A stretch of 64,000 nt of DNA from Bacillus sp. SLBN-46 (GCF_031453555.1 NZ_JAVIZM010000001.1:3045001-3109000), one strand, 5' to 3'; positions 25,179 through 36,269 are shown, numbered from the stretch's first letter. The notes: generated from the sequence alone by a model not told the origin. Program-made: numbers and translations.

Positions 25179-27431
25179 TTAAACCGCAACCACGCTACTA
25201 AAATGCTTCTCAATCTCCGCCACGATACTTGATGTCCCTGATGAACTCGGGTAAACTGGGCCACTATTTAAATATGGTGTTATCCCGTAAAAGAGTGCAT
25301 GTTTCATCGCGGTTGTGACGAGCACGACGACATCTGAATTGCTGGCCAAACTTTTGGCTTGTGTCGTCAAATGGGTATCGAGATTGATGCGAATCTTCAA
25401 CTTTGGATTTCGCTTCATCAGTTGCTCGGCCGCACGCTTGGCGGAATTTTCCCTTAAGGTAAAGATCACAATTGACCCCCCCGGTGCGCTTGCAATCTCA
25501 TCTTCCTCGGCATCCTCTTCTTTCACAAGGTCACGAACCGTGTTAATGAGGAATACCTCGCCGCCAATGTTTTCCCCGAGATTAATCCAGTCATGAATTT
25601 CTGTAGGAGACACTTGCGCAATTCCATTTAGGAGAGTAGATGTCCATTGATTCCAGACATTTCGCAGCTGCTCCAAGTCTTGACCGTAATCGTAAAATAA
25701 CTCCAGTGTAAATAATAGGTTTGGAATCATGATCTTCATTGGCGTAACGTCATACCATTCCCGAGCCCATCCCCAATACTTATTGATTTCGAGCATATTT
25801 AACTGCAGCAATCCTTCTAGAAGTCGATTGAGGTAACTAGTATTGATTTTGTTTTTATTCAGGTGAAGCAATAGTAATTCGACTGCAAACCCGTATAAAT
25901 CGGCTGTCATCGTACGTGGGAACTCTTTATCACGCGTTAGTTCCGAAATAAATACCGTGATACCTTCCTTTAGTACAGAAGATTTTTTCGAATCAAATGT
26001 TGTCATATATACTTCTTCCATTAAACTTCCCAATTCAGCGATCATCGAAGGAGACCAAACGAAGACTGGGAGTTTTTCCTCATCGTATAAAACATCAAAC
26101 AAATGATCGAGCGACCCACTTTGCTCTTCCAGCACCTTTTGAAACCAATGATTCCACGTATACTTTATGTCTTCTTGACGTGGTTTTTTCTGGATTCCTT
26201 CATTGGCCATTTTAATAAACTGAATGTATTTCTTCGTATGGCTGTCTGCTACTAGTTCATCTTGTGCTGTTTGTGGCAAGTCTAATAGTAATTGGTATGC
26301 CTCTTTTTGGACATCGCTTGAAAAAGTTTCAAACCCAATCACCGCCATCATTCCTACTTTTTCTTTCGAGAGACTGCAAGCTTGAAGCGCTAAATAGGCA
26401 TCATCAATTTGACCATTTAACAGGAACTCTTTTGCTCGCTCTTCAGGAGAAAGAGTTGGTTTTACCGGTGGTTCTACTGAAACCTCAAACCTTGTTTCTA
26501 AAAATGTGATTAGCGCCAACGTGTCTTCTAATTCGATTTGATTTTTGATAAAGTTCAATTTTTCACGGTTTTGTTCAAAGGTTGCTTCATACGCAAAGAT
26601 CCGTAAAATATGGTCTTCTGCAATTCCTAGGTGGGTATCTAGTAACAATCTCAGTTGGAACCGATTGACCTTAAAGTTCTCGTAGCTTGATTCGAAATGG
26701 CATTCAATTTCAAAATCAGCAAGTTTAACAAAGTAAAAGGCCGTTAACAATGAAACCTTTACGTCCTTCGGAATTCGCTGGAGACCTGAAAGTGCTTCGT
26801 ATTCCTTCCAATGCCAAATGTCTTTCCATTTGTTTTGCGCGGACAATAATTCGACTTGAAGAAATAGAAAATTTTCATCGGAAACGTAATGTCCTTCACG
26901 GATGACGCCGAGAGTTTTCTCCGCTTCGCCCCACTCTTTCAGTTCAAGCTGTTGGCGAAATTTGCTCCTTAGTGTATAGGCATTGATCACCGATTCTTGC
27001 CAGATAATCACCGGTTTTCGATCCGCGACGGTCAACCAGAGTTTTAACGAATCCCAGATCGCTACTTCTTTCTCGACGGGTGTCATAAACATATAATAGC
27101 CATTTGGAAAAACTTCACCGCCTAATCTGCCTAATTCAGAGGCTTGTCTGCTAAACAAGCGCTTTTGGTCTTGTTCATCGCTTCGATAGGCAAAAATGAA
27201 TTTTTTCAATGATGCGTAATCAATCGTAAGTTTTTGCTCATCACCTTGTAAACAAAGCCAAAGGATTTCATTTTTCATTGGGAATGGAAGGATAGCCGTT
27301 TCTCCATTTGCATACCGGTTGATCATTTCTTGGCAGACAGGATGGTCAACAAACAACTCATGGTTGATTTCAGTTACTTTATATTTGGACCCGTTCGCTT
27401 TTAATAAAAACCGAATAAAATCTGTCTTCAT
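25179..27431 (-). CDS. dpdD: Dpd restriction protein DpdD
   Basis: 750 residues from ATG 27431, which overlaps the dpdK stop by 4 bases (ATGA); GGAGGAGGCGG just upstream is the ribosome binding site, so the longer GTG start at 27452 is not used. No enzymatic motif is seen. The middle is helical, of the repeat type. The end has a Rossmann-like strand GGSIVIFTLRENSAKRAAEQ and then S-N-S-D-V-V-V-L-V-T-T. The assignment rests on size, position next to DpdK and DpdJ, and general resemblance to DpdD; it is less certain than the helicases. DpdD is one of the genes needed for restriction rather than base insertion in the Salmonella island. Confidence 0.65.
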   Translation of the reverse strand: MKTDFIRFLLKANGSKYKVTEINHELFVDHPVCQEMINRYANGETAILPFPMKNEILWLCLQGDEQKLTIDYASLKKFIFAYRSDEQDQKRLFSRQASELGRLGGEVFPNGYYMFMTPVEKEVAIWDSLKLWLTVADRKPVIIWQESVINAYTLRSKFRQQLELKEWGEAEKTLGVIREGHYVSDENFLFLQVELLSAQNKWKDIWHWKEYEALSGLQRIPKDVKVSLLTAFYFVKLADFEIECHFESSYENFKVNRFQLRLLLDTHLGIAEDHILRIFAYEATFEQNREKLNFIKNQIELEDTLALITFLETRFEVSVEPPVKPTLSPEERAKEFLLNGQIDDAYLALQACSLSKEKVGMMAVIGFETFSSDVQKEAYQLLLDLPQTAQDELVADSHTKKYIQFIKMANEGIQKKPRQEDIKYTWNHWFQKVLEEQSGSLDHLFDVLYDEEKLPVFVWSPSMIAELGSLMEEVYMTTFDSKKSSVLKEGITVFISELTRDKEFPRTMTADLYGFAVELLLLHLNKNKINTSYLNRLLEGLLQLNMLEINKYWGWAREWYDVTPMKIMIPNLLFTLELFYDYGQDLEQLRNVWNQWTSTLLNGIAQVSPTEIHDWINLGENIGGEVFLINTVRDLVKEEDAEEDEIASAPGGSIVIFTLRENSAKRAAEQLMKRNPKLKIRINLDTHLTTQAKSLASNSDVVVLVTTAMKHALFYGITPYLNSGPVYPSSSGTSSIVAEIEKHFSSVVAV

Positions 27432-27934
27432 ATCGCATCCGCCTCCTCCCATCGCTGCCGAAAGGCAATTAGCGCTTCATTCACTTCAGACTGTTTCGAT
27501 GTCGTACGGATGCTTTCTTTATTTAAATAAATCCCACTGTAGGTAAAATTCATTGATCCATGAACAAATACATTATTGGTGACCAAACCCTTATCATGAT
27601 TTTGCTCCAGTTTGCGGAAATCCACCTGGTGGTATAGGGATTCAATTAACGGCTTGGTCTCTTCCCGCTCATGGTCACAGATAATCCGAACAGATATCCC
27701 TTTCCAGGCAAGCGTGGATAGGATATCTGATAAATAAATGGTTTTCGACTTGATCATTGGAAACACATCGGTATATTGATTATGCCGGTTTTCAATTAAC
27801 GGTGAGTTACTTAAAAACGGTGAAATCAAATAGAGTTCCTTACTTGGGTTCATGGCTTCGGCAACAAATAGGGACACAAGATAATCGCGCAGTACATTAC
27901 TTCCTCCAAAGGAACGAATGATTCGATTAGACAT
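27428..27934 (-). CDS. dpdK: Phospholipase-D-fold nuclease DpdK
   Basis: 168 residues with one PLD half-site: N-H-D-K-G-L-V-T-N-N-V-F-V-H-G-S-M-N-F-T, matching H-x-K...G-S-x-N. One-site PLD proteins of this size work as dimers and cut DNA without metal. A hydrophobic start region L-Y-L-I-S-P-F-L also fits the fold. It overlaps dpdJ by 8 bases and dpdD by 4, so the three are tightly co-expressed. As the AddAB-like pair seems to lack nuclease sites, DpdK is the best candidate for the cutting enzyme of this island. Confidence 0.88.
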   Translation of the reverse strand: MSNRIIRSFGGSNVLRDYLVSLFVAEAMNPSKELYLISPFLSNSPLIENRHNQYTDVFPMIKSKTIYLSDILSTLAWKGISVRIICDHEREETKPLIESLYHQVDFRKLEQNHDKGLVTNNVFVHGSMNFTYSGIYLNKESIRTTSKQSEVNEALIAFRQRWEEADAI

Positions 27935-30900
27935 AGGACACCTCTCTAACGCTCACATCATAATACCAATTGTCGCCATTGTTCGTGACCCGCTCTAAGA
28001 ATGGATAGTACAATTGGAATTTGAATTCGATTGGGGTATGGAACAGACGGAACAATTCTGCTTGTAACCCGTTTCGATCCGTTGTGGAGACTACAACTCG
28101 CAAACGTTTCTCCGATTCCAGTGTCTTTGTTGCATTTGCAAGAAAATCCCCACTTGGATAGTGATGGATTTCATGTGTCGGTTTCACTAATGCCCGTAAT
28201 AACAGCCTCGAAGGTTTCAAGAACGATTGATAGGGGCTATATAAATTCAAACATTCCGGGCAGGAATCTTGACAATCATGTAGTAAAAAAGACTCAAGGA
28301 ATAAAAAGGTTTGCTTATCTGCGCTTAATTGCAGATTCACAGCTTGCATTAGAACCTTCAATTTACTAGCGATTTCATCCCGGCGTAAACTTGCCACTGA
28401 AAATACATTAGGAGAAATTTGAAATTGTAAACGTTCTTGCTCACTCTCCCAGAAAACATGAATTTCTTTCATAAACTGGTCAGTTTGGTAGGAGCGATTA
28501 CTACGGAAAAATTTGCCCGACATCCCGATAATTAAATCTCGTTTCGGTGGGATTCCCAACTGGTCGAGTACCGCCTGCAATTGAGTCAAGTACCCCTGTT
28601 GAACTTCAAGCCTTTGTTCCAACCGGATTTTTTCAATTAAAGAAGACAGTTGTTCTTTTTCAATATGGTTCAGGACAGATTTAAGCGAAGAAGCAATTGT
28701 ATTTCTTGGACAATGGTTGATATTGCTTGAAAAGAGTTCTTCAAAAAGTGATGGGTTATGCTTTAGCGATGAAACGATTTTCGTGATAATACCTAACCCA
28801 CCTGATTCTGTCTCGGATATCCAAATACTGTTTTCCACTACATCTACGTTCGTATCTTCTGTGTTCACATCTGGCAGCATTTCTTCAAGCGCTGCTTTAA
28901 TTGTCGCGGCAACGGAATCGATAATCGTTAACTTCATCCACTGATGAAATTGCTCATTCTTCGTTAAATCTCCTTCAAGTGTTTCTAAATGCACTAAAAT
29001 TCGATTCATTAAGGAGGAGTCTGCAATGAAATCTTGCAGCGTTTTCTTCACCTTTGTATCATCGGTTGTCCCGCTATTATCTTCATCCGTGACAATCGTG
29101 GTGAGGAAAATTGCTTCTAAGGTCCGGTTGGAAATCCTGACAAGATCCCGCTTATATTCCTTAATGGCTTCCGGAAGGGTCACATTTTTACTGATACTTA
29201 TCGCGGTGACCGATGATAGAACAATTTGCAGAAGCCATTGTCGTTGAAAGACATTTACTCTATCGGAAACTTTCAAGTCATTTTTCAACAAATAATCGAA
29301 GAAATCCGGCTTCGATATTGAAAAGATTTGTTGTCCCAGTGTTGACTCTATTAACTCCAAGGTGTTTACACTCTGGACATCAAAGCGAATTCCATCGACA
29401 TAGCGTTGAAAACCTATTGCACAATCTCTTCCTTGGTGAACGAATTTACAATCGAAAGGCGTTTCCTCACCTTTAGTCGTTTTCTTGACGCCTTCAGCCT
29501 TAATTGCATATCGCGTCATTTTGATTGAATTATGTTCATCACTTGTAAAGTACTCAATTTGGTCAAATACTTCTTTTAAGGCACTTTGGATCGGAAAATC
29601 AATACTGTTTTGCGCTGTACGCTGGATTGGCTGGATGTCTAAATTCCAATTGTACCTGCCACTTGAGCGATCTGAAATATCATGCGGGATGGTGTCAAGC
29701 GTGATAGAAGTCGGTTCATATACAGCAATGGTTTGCTGATCATGCTCAACGTTCTCAATCCAATGGGAATTCATCCGCTCTGATTTAACCTCGATACCTT
29801 CCTCACTTACTGGAAGCCAATGCGCTTCCTTAACTCGATAAGCATTCACGTAGCGTTTAGAAACATTCCCTGGGGCAAACTCCATCATTCCTGAAACAAG
29901 CGGTTGGTAACTAACTTTCTCTGCTTTTGGAATATGTAAGGCTAGTTCTGAAATATCCAGTGAGGAAAATAACGTCCTCGGGATGTAACCAATCAATGGA
30001 TTATTGGAGCGTTCTTCCTCTGGGATAAATGAAAACTGTTCTTTTAATTGGGCATAAATCGTTGGCAAAACATCAAAGAAGATCGACCGTGGTTCGCTCC
30101 AGGCAATCCGTTTAATCGTTTCTTCATCCACCTGAAGTGAATTCTTCCAATAATCGATAAGATCCCGGTCGTGTCCTTCCATTACATCGCGAATACTGGA
30201 TAAGATAATATCCGAATAGTTTCGATTCCGAATATTCCCTTTGGCGCTTAATTTATCACGAACATCCAATCGCTTCGACTGTTTATATAGACGGTCCATT
30301 AACCATTCCATAAACGAGAATACCATTTGAATCCGAAGAATGTTTGAATTTTGGATCGGAAGATACATTTCATTTAAATTTGGTTGGAAATATAATTCTG
30401 GGTAATCATAGACAAAGCGATCGCGCCCGTAGGCAGAAGAAACGACAACCATCCATGGTCTCATCCCTCGAACACGGCCGGCACGGCCTTTCCTTTGCAA
30501 AAAGGAGGCTAAATTCCTCGGTGCTTTGTGCTGGATAACAGCGCCTACTTTTGGATCGTTGTACCCTACCTCTAAGGTACTGGTGGCAATGACAAGTTTA
30601 GCATTTTCATTTACCCCTTTATGTTGAGAAGAAGTAATATCCACCTGCATCGGTTGCTGTAATGATTTTGGATCAATTCTCGCTGGTGTAACCCAGATTT
30701 GACCTGTTTTCGATCGTTCAGTAAACGTGTTGGTTAATACATTTCTTTTCATCAGCGATATGAGTTCGCCTTCATCACGAAACTTACTGAGATTATTTTT
30801 ACCCTCAGCTTCTAATTCAATATGAAACCAGCGATTGATGACATCCAGTTTATCGGTAAACCCAAATAATTTAGAGCCAATCGCACCTTTTGAGACATCC

Positions 30901-32387
30901 TTATCAATCGGGTCCAACATCCGTCCCAGTAACATGGCAGTTTGAACAGAAGTTGATAAAAGCGCTGCAGCGGAAAATGGATCTCCACGAACCACTAAAT
31001 TATACTCAACACCTTCTGATACTAAATCGCGCTCGGACGGTGTAATGTATTCAATATATCTTTCTTCTAAACCAGCCAATTGCGAGAAGAAGGTACTTGG
31101 ATTGGACAGAGTAGCCGAGAGACCGACAAACTGAATCCCGCGATATGGATTGAATTGTTTCAATAAATATTTTAATCTTCGTAGTAAATAAGCTACATGT
31201 GCCCCGGTTACACCTTCGTATACGTGGACCTCATCTAAGAGAATAAACAGCGGCGGGCGTGATGAATACACTCCAAACAAATCATTTTCATATGAATTTG
31301 GCAGTTTTCTGTTAATCATCTCCGTTGTGGTAAATAAGATATCAGGTGCTGTTTTGTTCATTCTATTCCGCGTGAGGACAATATTTTCCTCACCTATAAC
31401 CATGTTGCATTCCGAACAGTGTAACCGTTCAGTTTCTTCCTCCACGTCTTCATCAAGCCAAATCATCGGACTGGAACATTTCGGGCAGCCAAAAAAAGGA
31501 GATTCATACCCACCCTTTGTTTTTTTCCATTGGCGGTCTTTGTGTGAGTGGACATCTGAAGCCCGCTGCGGGGTGTCTCCATATAGACCGCCAATTGTCA
31601 ACGGTCGAATCCCAAGGTCACTACAGAGAGAATTTAATGTTAAGATTTCTGACAGTGCTTCACGATATTGGTCCTTTAACAATTCCACGCGTGGATATAG
31701 ACCGATTACTTTGGTCCAAGTCGATGGGTCCTTCGACAATGTCTCAATAAGAGCAGCAAATGCTGGTATGTAAAACGATTTAGTTTTCCCAGACCCTGTC
31801 CCTGCTCCGATCACTGTTCCTGAATCAAACTTACTTCTTGATTGATTTAAGATTCGGGATAAGGAATCCAATTGAAATTGTGAGAGTAATAATTCTCCGC
31901 CCTTAAGCAATTTTGAGACGACTTTTCTATGTATATGGGATATACCGATAACTGAATTTAGTTTTTCATTAATGACATCTAATGGGATATCACGCCGTGG
32001 GTATTTTCGATACGTGAGCATTGGCTTAATATTACTGACCAAATTTTTTCCTGATTGCCAATCTTCATGGGTAAAGCGCTGTTTTAATAAATATAGCAAA
32101 CGGATCGTGTCAGCAAATCGTGACCGATATAAGCCTTGATTTAATAGAAATAGTAGCTTTCTTTCCACTAAATTATTGATGACAGCCATGGCATAATCTT
32201 CTGTTAATTCCTGTTCTTCAACCAATTCTTCTAAAAAAGAAGTAGGTGGCCGACGCAGAAGAGTTCGAACTTCTTCTACTGCGTCAATGCCGCCCCCAAT
32301 AAAACCCCATTCAAGTAATTGGTTTTCTTTCAACTCAATTTGCGTTAAGATTTCCTCGGCAAGAATGTCAAAATCAGGTCGCTTCAT
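27927..32387 (-). CDS. dpdJ: DEAD/DEAH-box helicase DpdJ
   Basis: 1486 residues, the largest protein here. Walker A GAGTGSGKTKSF near 196-207, motif II LLDEVHVYEG, motif III VGLSATLS, and motif VI LQRKGRAGRVRGM define a superfamily 2 helicase of the DEAD/DEAH type. A four-Cys zinc finger (C-P-K-C ... C-S-E-C) lies between motifs I and II, and a further Cys cluster, CQDSCPECLNLY, lies near the C-terminus as in MrfA/DUF1998-type helicases. AAGGAG is 11 bases before ATG 32387. It starts 14 bases after dpdI ends. Its role is ATP-driven DNA unwinding or translocation in the restriction branch. Confidence 0.88.
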   Translation of the reverse strand: MKRPDFDILAEEILTQIELKENQLLEWGFIGGGIDAVEEVRTLLRRPPTSFLEELVEEQELTEDYAMAVINNLVERKLLFLLNQGLYRSRFADTIRLLYLLKQRFTHEDWQSGKNLVSNIKPMLTYRKYPRRDIPLDVINEKLNSVIGISHIHRKVVSKLLKGGELLLSQFQLDSLSRILNQSRSKFDSGTVIGAGTGSGKTKSFYIPAFAALIETLSKDPSTWTKVIGLYPRVELLKDQYREALSEILTLNSLCSDLGIRPLTIGGLYGDTPQRASDVHSHKDRQWKKTKGGYESPFFGCPKCSSPMIWLDEDVEEETERLHCSECNMVIGEENIVLTRNRMNKTAPDILFTTTEMINRKLPNSYENDLFGVYSSRPPLFILLDEVHVYEGVTGAHVAYLLRRLKYLLKQFNPYRGIQFVGLSATLSNPSTFFSQLAGLEERYIEYITPSERDLVSEGVEYNLVVRGDPFSAAALLSTSVQTAMLLGRMLDPIDKDVSKGAIGSKLFGFTDKLDVINRWFHIELEAEGKNNLSKFRDEGELISLMKRNVLTNTFTERSKTGQIWVTPARIDPKSLQQPMQVDITSSQHKGVNENAKLVIATSTLEVGYNDPKVGAVIQHKAPRNLASFLQRKGRAGRVRGMRPWMVVVSSAYGRDRFVYDYPELYFQPNLNEMYLPIQNSNILRIQMVFSFMEWLMDRLYKQSKRLDVRDKLSAKGNIRNRNYSDIILSSIRDVMEGHDRDLIDYWKNSLQVDEETIKRIAWSEPRSIFFDVLPTIYAQLKEQFSFIPEEERSNNPLIGYIPRTLFSSLDISELALHIPKAEKVSYQPLVSGMMEFAPGNVSKRYVNAYRVKEAHWLPVSEEGIEVKSERMNSHWIENVEHDQQTIAVYEPTSITLDTIPHDISDRSSGRYNWNLDIQPIQRTAQNSIDFPIQSALKEVFDQIEYFTSDEHNSIKMTRYAIKAEGVKKTTKGEETPFDCKFVHQGRDCAIGFQRYVDGIRFDVQSVNTLELIESTLGQQIFSISKPDFFDYLLKNDLKVSDRVNVFQRQWLLQIVLSSVTAISISKNVTLPEAIKEYKRDLVRISNRTLEAIFLTTIVTDEDNSGTTDDTKVKKTLQDFIADSSLMNRILVHLETLEGDLTKNEQFHQWMKLTIIDSVAATIKAALEEMLPDVNTEDTNVDVVENSIWISETESGGLGIITKIVSSLKHNPSLFEELFSSNINHCPRNTIASSLKSVLNHIEKEQLSSLIEKIRLEQRLEVQQGYLTQLQAVLDQLGIPPKRDLIIGMSGKFFRSNRSYQTDQFMKEIHVFWESEQERLQFQISPNVFSVASLRRDEIASKLKVLMQAVNLQLSADKQTFLFLESFLLHDCQDSCPECLNLYSPYQSFLKPSRLLLRALVKPTHEIHHYPSGDFLANATKTLESEKRLRVVVSTTDRNGLQAELFRLFHTPIEFKFQLYYPFLERVTNNGDNWYYDVSVREVSYV

Positions 32388-32401
32388 TCTAGGAATTCTC
32401 C

Positions 32402-33058
32402 TTACTTGAATTTAATCACTAATTTGTTCGTCAGTTGTTTCGTGCGTAGCCAGTTGATGACTTCATCTGTCAAATCTTCTAATGTTGCTTGATTCGCTGC
32501 CACTCTAGTTATAAAATCTTGAACACCTGTACTCGCATTCATTTCGGAAATCACTTTATTGGCACTGTTAAAATGATCATTGTAGCGGTTTATTGTTGCT
32601 GGTGTTACTGGCCATTTTTTTTCAAATGTTTTTAATTCCGAGATTAATTGCCTGATTTCCTGCTTGTTCTCTACGATGTTTTGCAGGCTCTCAAGTAGAC
32701 CGATGATATCTTTATTTTTATTGCCGATATAGAAAGTCCACTTCATTTTTAGGTCGTCATCAAGACTTTTGAAAAGTCTTGAAAACCCCATTAATTCATC
32801 GCGATTCATCGTTTGAAGACCCGTTTTCAATAAGGATTCTAACCTTTTAATCTCATAAGAAAAATCCTTCTTTTGGAAAGCTTCTGCATCCATTTGATGC
32901 AGTGCATGGTAACTTCCTAATGTGCCCTTAATTTTATTGATCTCCGTTTTTGCCGTCTGGCTAAAAAGGTTGACCTTGCGGGCTTGACGAAGTTGGTAAT
33001 CAATTTCTCGATAATCTTCAAAGGTTTTCCGTGCTTCGGCAATTTTATTTAACAGCAT
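32402..33058 (-). CDS. dpdI: Dpd cluster protein DpdI
   Basis: 218 residues from ATG 33058, chosen because AAAGGAG is 7 bases upstream; the frame opens 6 codons earlier at 33076. It overlaps the end of dpdH by 14 bases. Almost all helical, with lysine/glutamate-rich heptads suggesting coiled coil (about 1-150), and no catalytic motif. The name is given by position between DpdH and DpdJ in the published cluster order. It probably acts as a structural partner of the DpdH ATPase. Confidence 0.65.
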   Translation of the reverse strand: MLLNKIAEARKTFEDYREIDYQLRQARKVNLFSQTAKTEINKIKGTLGSYHALHQMDAEAFQKKDFSYEIKRLESLLKTGLQTMNRDELMGFSRLFKSLDDDLKMKWTFYIGNKNKDIIGLLESLQNIVENKQEIRQLISELKTFEKKWPVTPATINRYNDHFNSANKVISEMNASTGVQDFITRVAANQATLEDLTDEVINWLRTKQLTNKLVIKFK

Positions 33059-36000
33059 GATTGACACTCCTTTCATGCAGTTCAGAAATAAACTCTTTTA
33101 TGGTATTCAATTCACTCTTTACCTCGTTAAGCGGGTCACTTGAATAGGAGGAATACTCCGTCTTAAAAGTGGTCATTTTCCGTTTCTTGTCAGCACTTTT
33201 CTCCTCCATCAACTTATTGAAATTGTCTAAGACTCGGTAGAATGGCAGTACTTCAAGAGATGGATTATTGGATAATGCCACTAATTGCTCCATCGATGAA
33301 TCTGATTGGGCAAGTTCCTGTAAGGTGTGTATTTTGGCAACGATTTGTCCGTAATCCAAAATGTTTTGCGATAATACCTCGAATTGGGAGGCAGGAAATG
33401 GCTCCTGAATTTCCATCAAGTAATCTAATAGACCTTTCATTTCCTTGACGGTGTTCTCCACGATTTCTACAGTTACTTTGTCCCCCAATAGAGGAGTAAA
33501 CTTTTCGATCACACTTGTAGAGTGCTTTAATTCCTCATTTATGGCTTTTTCTAAACGATCTCCGGATTGAAGTTTCGAAACGATGTTAACCGATGTATAC
33601 CAACTGCTCGACCCTTTCGGTATATCTTTAAGATTTAATTCAAAGTCCCTTTCCTTTAATCGGTTAATCGTACCAATCATGTCATAGACATCATAGAAAA
33701 AGGTTGAAGCAGATCCAGCCCTTTTCACTTCACCTTGAAGTTCATTGAAATATCTTTTGAATAGATCTGTATGTTCAAGGTTTAAGTAATTGGTTGTTGT
33801 GATCCAAGGGTGACTATGTTGCTGTAATTGATCGTTTTTCTTGCCCTTTACTAATTTCAGATAAATGTCCTCAGCTGTTTTTTCATCACCTGTAAATCCA
33901 TTCATGAGTGAAGTAGTATAAAATTCAGCGGCAATCACATAGTCTTCCATTTCCCAATGATCCCCCGTGTAATCATAAGGTTTTTTCAAGAAAGAAAAGA
34001 TGTTTTGTTTTTCGAGTTCAATCCATGTGTGCAGTGATAAAAGCGCCATTTGTGAACTGGCAAAATTCCAACTTCCCTTTCCTTCGAATTTATATTGGGC
34101 AAGGGCTTCTAGTGCATATCTCAAAACATCACTTCTTTTAAACATAAGAGCGCTCTCTTGATTGATGCGGACATTTTTTGTTTGTCCCTCAATTAAGACA
34201 TAGCTATTGGTTAGGAAATCTTTGACAATCAGAGTAGAAATTCCTTCGGCTTCTAAATCCCAATGAATATATTCACGAATAAACTCTAATACATCCCCAA
34301 TCATCCAAGTGTTCGTCAGCGGCCCGCCTTTTACCCATTTCTCGAGTTCACTTACCGCTTCATCCAATTCTGGATTTGAAGGTTCAACAGTCACAGTTGG
34401 TTCGACTGGTGGATTAACCGGCGGTGACACTGGTTCAATTGGTGGTACTGGCGAAACTGGTGGTTTCTTTCTATCAATCGGCGTAATACCTGTGCGTTCT
34501 CCAGGTGGTTTAACGTCTCGACCTGGTAGAGTTGGCGGAGTAATATTGGTTCCACCTTGTGCGGATCCTTGTATTCCTTCCACTGGCTCTAGACCAAACG
34601 CGGAAAATACATCCTCTTCCAATCCGCCAACGACATTCTTTCCGTTGATTACCTGGTGATTTAAGGTCCCGTTACCCCAAATCCGGAAAAGTGTTTGGTA
34701 ACGGTCGTTTAAGTGAGAGGGAACGATTCTTTTTAATACTCGGTCTGTCGCAGAATCTTTCCAGTTTGGAACCTTCTTAAAATCGGCAATCACCTTATCA
34801 ATCTCTGGCGGGAATTCCCCTTTTGGCCCGTCAATTGTGTATTTTTGTATGTATTGTAGTAATACAGTTTGTAAGAAATTACGTGGTGTTTGCGGTTCTA
34901 AATTGGAATAGAAGTTCCACAAAGCCGCTTTCGTAAAAGGAAAGATCGATAATTCTAAGTTTCCTTCAATATTAACATTAGCCCATTCGTGCTTTTTAAA
35001 GATGGTTGCCACAGGGAAATCATCCAATGGATAGCCATTATTCTTCCACTCTTTGATTTCGGCGTCGGCTAAATAAACCGCATTGATGTAGCGAGCTGCA
35101 AGTTCCGCACTCTCATCTTCATCTTGAATCACGACATGATCAATTTCAATATGACTGGTAATCCGATCTTTGATATTTCCCGGCATCGAAGTCTTGTAAT
35201 AACCATTTGTAATCCCTACGATTGAAATCAATCGGCAAAGGGTATCATTTTCTTTATGATCGGTGATTAGGACCTCGACTAGATCTTTATCCACACCCGT
35301 GAAAGAAGTAATATCTTCAATAAATAAGGTTAAATTCTTATTTTCTTTCTTTAACTCTTGGCGTAAAAGGGTAAAAATATCCTTTAAATCCGTTCCCCTT
35401 AAACTGAGACATTCTTGAACGACTTTATCTAGAAATTGATTTAAATAGGCAGCGAGACGTTCACGAAATTCTTCAACTTCTTCCTGCTCCTCTGGATTTG
35501 TTGATTCTTGAATATCCCCTATTAGTCGAAGCGCTCTTTTACTAATATCCGTTTTTTTCAATTCTTGGGCCTGAGCAGATGTTATGTAGAAGTCATTCGC
35601 CACAAAATGAGGGTCTACGTCATTCATGACTGCATTATTAACCCCGGTTGCTAACTTTTTTTGAATTCGGTCAATTGGACCATTTTCATGTAATAATAGA
35701 GCGCGGGTTTCTTGGCTGGATAGGTAGTCATGTAGGTTATTTCGCTTATTTGGCTTCAGTTTTACATCATGTGAATCATCATCCTCTTGGACCGCCACCA
35801 TGAAATGGGCAAGGATAATATTTTTTAAGTGTTGATTATCCAAATGCTCATTGGCATCTATTAATTTTTTTAGACGATGGGAGGTTTCATGATTTTGAAT
35901 GACTTGGGAATTAATGATTTGCTGTAAGGCACCTTTTAACGTACTTTGCATCCGTGAAATAAAAATAACCGCTTCATTTTTTGCATCATTTTCATAATGT

Positions 36001-36269
36001 TCTTTGATCCAGCGGATTAAATGGGATTTTCCTGAACCATTGTCCCCTTTGACGACATGGAACTGGTGCTTCTCACGGTTATCATTGATAATCTGATAAA
36101 GTTCGTTCTCATGAAAATACTCTTGGCCACTTAAAAATAGGCCTTTGCTCAACATTTTTATTGTTTTGAATGGTTTATGCGTTAACATGAAGTAATCTTT
36201 ATCAACTGTTATCGCATTAATTTGAAAGACATCAGAGAGTTTCTGTTTATATTGTTTACTATCCATCAT
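33045..36269 (-). CDS. dpdH: ATPase DpdH
   Basis: 1074 residues. Walker A GDNGSGKS at 75-82 in an early P-loop domain, and L-T-L-F-I-E-D-I as Walker B near 315. A proline-rich linker at about 580-630 (P-P-V-S-P-V-P-P and similar) separates the ATPase half from a helical C-terminal half. The gene starts 3 bases after dpdG stops and overlaps dpdI, so G, H and I form a unit. The 904-residue protein encoded at 43244-45958 is a paralogue with its P-loop at the same place (73-80). DpdH belongs to the restriction part of the system; details of its action are not known. Confidence 0.82.
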   Translation of the reverse strand: MMDSKQYKQKLSDVFQINAITVDKDYFMLTHKPFKTIKMLSKGLFLSGQEYFHENELYQIINDNREKHQFHVVKGDNGSGKSHLIRWIKEHYENDAKNEAVIFISRMQSTLKGALQQIINSQVIQNHETSHRLKKLIDANEHLDNQHLKNIILAHFMVAVQEDDDSHDVKLKPNKRNNLHDYLSSQETRALLLHENGPIDRIQKKLATGVNNAVMNDVDPHFVANDFYITSAQAQELKKTDISKRALRLIGDIQESTNPEEQEEVEEFRERLAAYLNQFLDKVVQECLSLRGTDLKDIFTLLRQELKKENKNLTLFIEDITSFTGVDKDLVEVLITDHKENDTLCRLISIVGITNGYYKTSMPGNIKDRITSHIEIDHVVIQDEDESAELAARYINAVYLADAEIKEWKNNGYPLDDFPVATIFKKHEWANVNIEGNLELSIFPFTKAALWNFYSNLEPQTPRNFLQTVLLQYIQKYTIDGPKGEFPPEIDKVIADFKKVPNWKDSATDRVLKRIVPSHLNDRYQTLFRIWGNGTLNHQVINGKNVVGGLEEDVFSAFGLEPVEGIQGSAQGGTNITPPTLPGRDVKPPGERTGITPIDRKKPPVSPVPPIEPVSPPVNPPVEPTVTVEPSNPELDEAVSELEKWVKGGPLTNTWMIGDVLEFIREYIHWDLEAEGISTLIVKDFLTNSYVLIEGQTKNVRINQESALMFKRSDVLRYALEALAQYKFEGKGSWNFASSQMALLSLHTWIELEKQNIFSFLKKPYDYTGDHWEMEDYVIAAEFYTTSLMNGFTGDEKTAEDIYLKLVKGKKNDQLQQHSHPWITTTNYLNLEHTDLFKRYFNELQGEVKRAGSASTFFYDVYDMIGTINRLKERDFELNLKDIPKGSSSWYTSVNIVSKLQSGDRLEKAINEELKHSTSVIEKFTPLLGDKVTVEIVENTVKEMKGLLDYLMEIQEPFPASQFEVLSQNILDYGQIVAKIHTLQELAQSDSSMEQLVALSNNPSLEVLPFYRVLDNFNKLMEEKSADKKRKMTTFKTEYSSYSSDPLNEVKSELNTIKEFISELHERSVNHAVK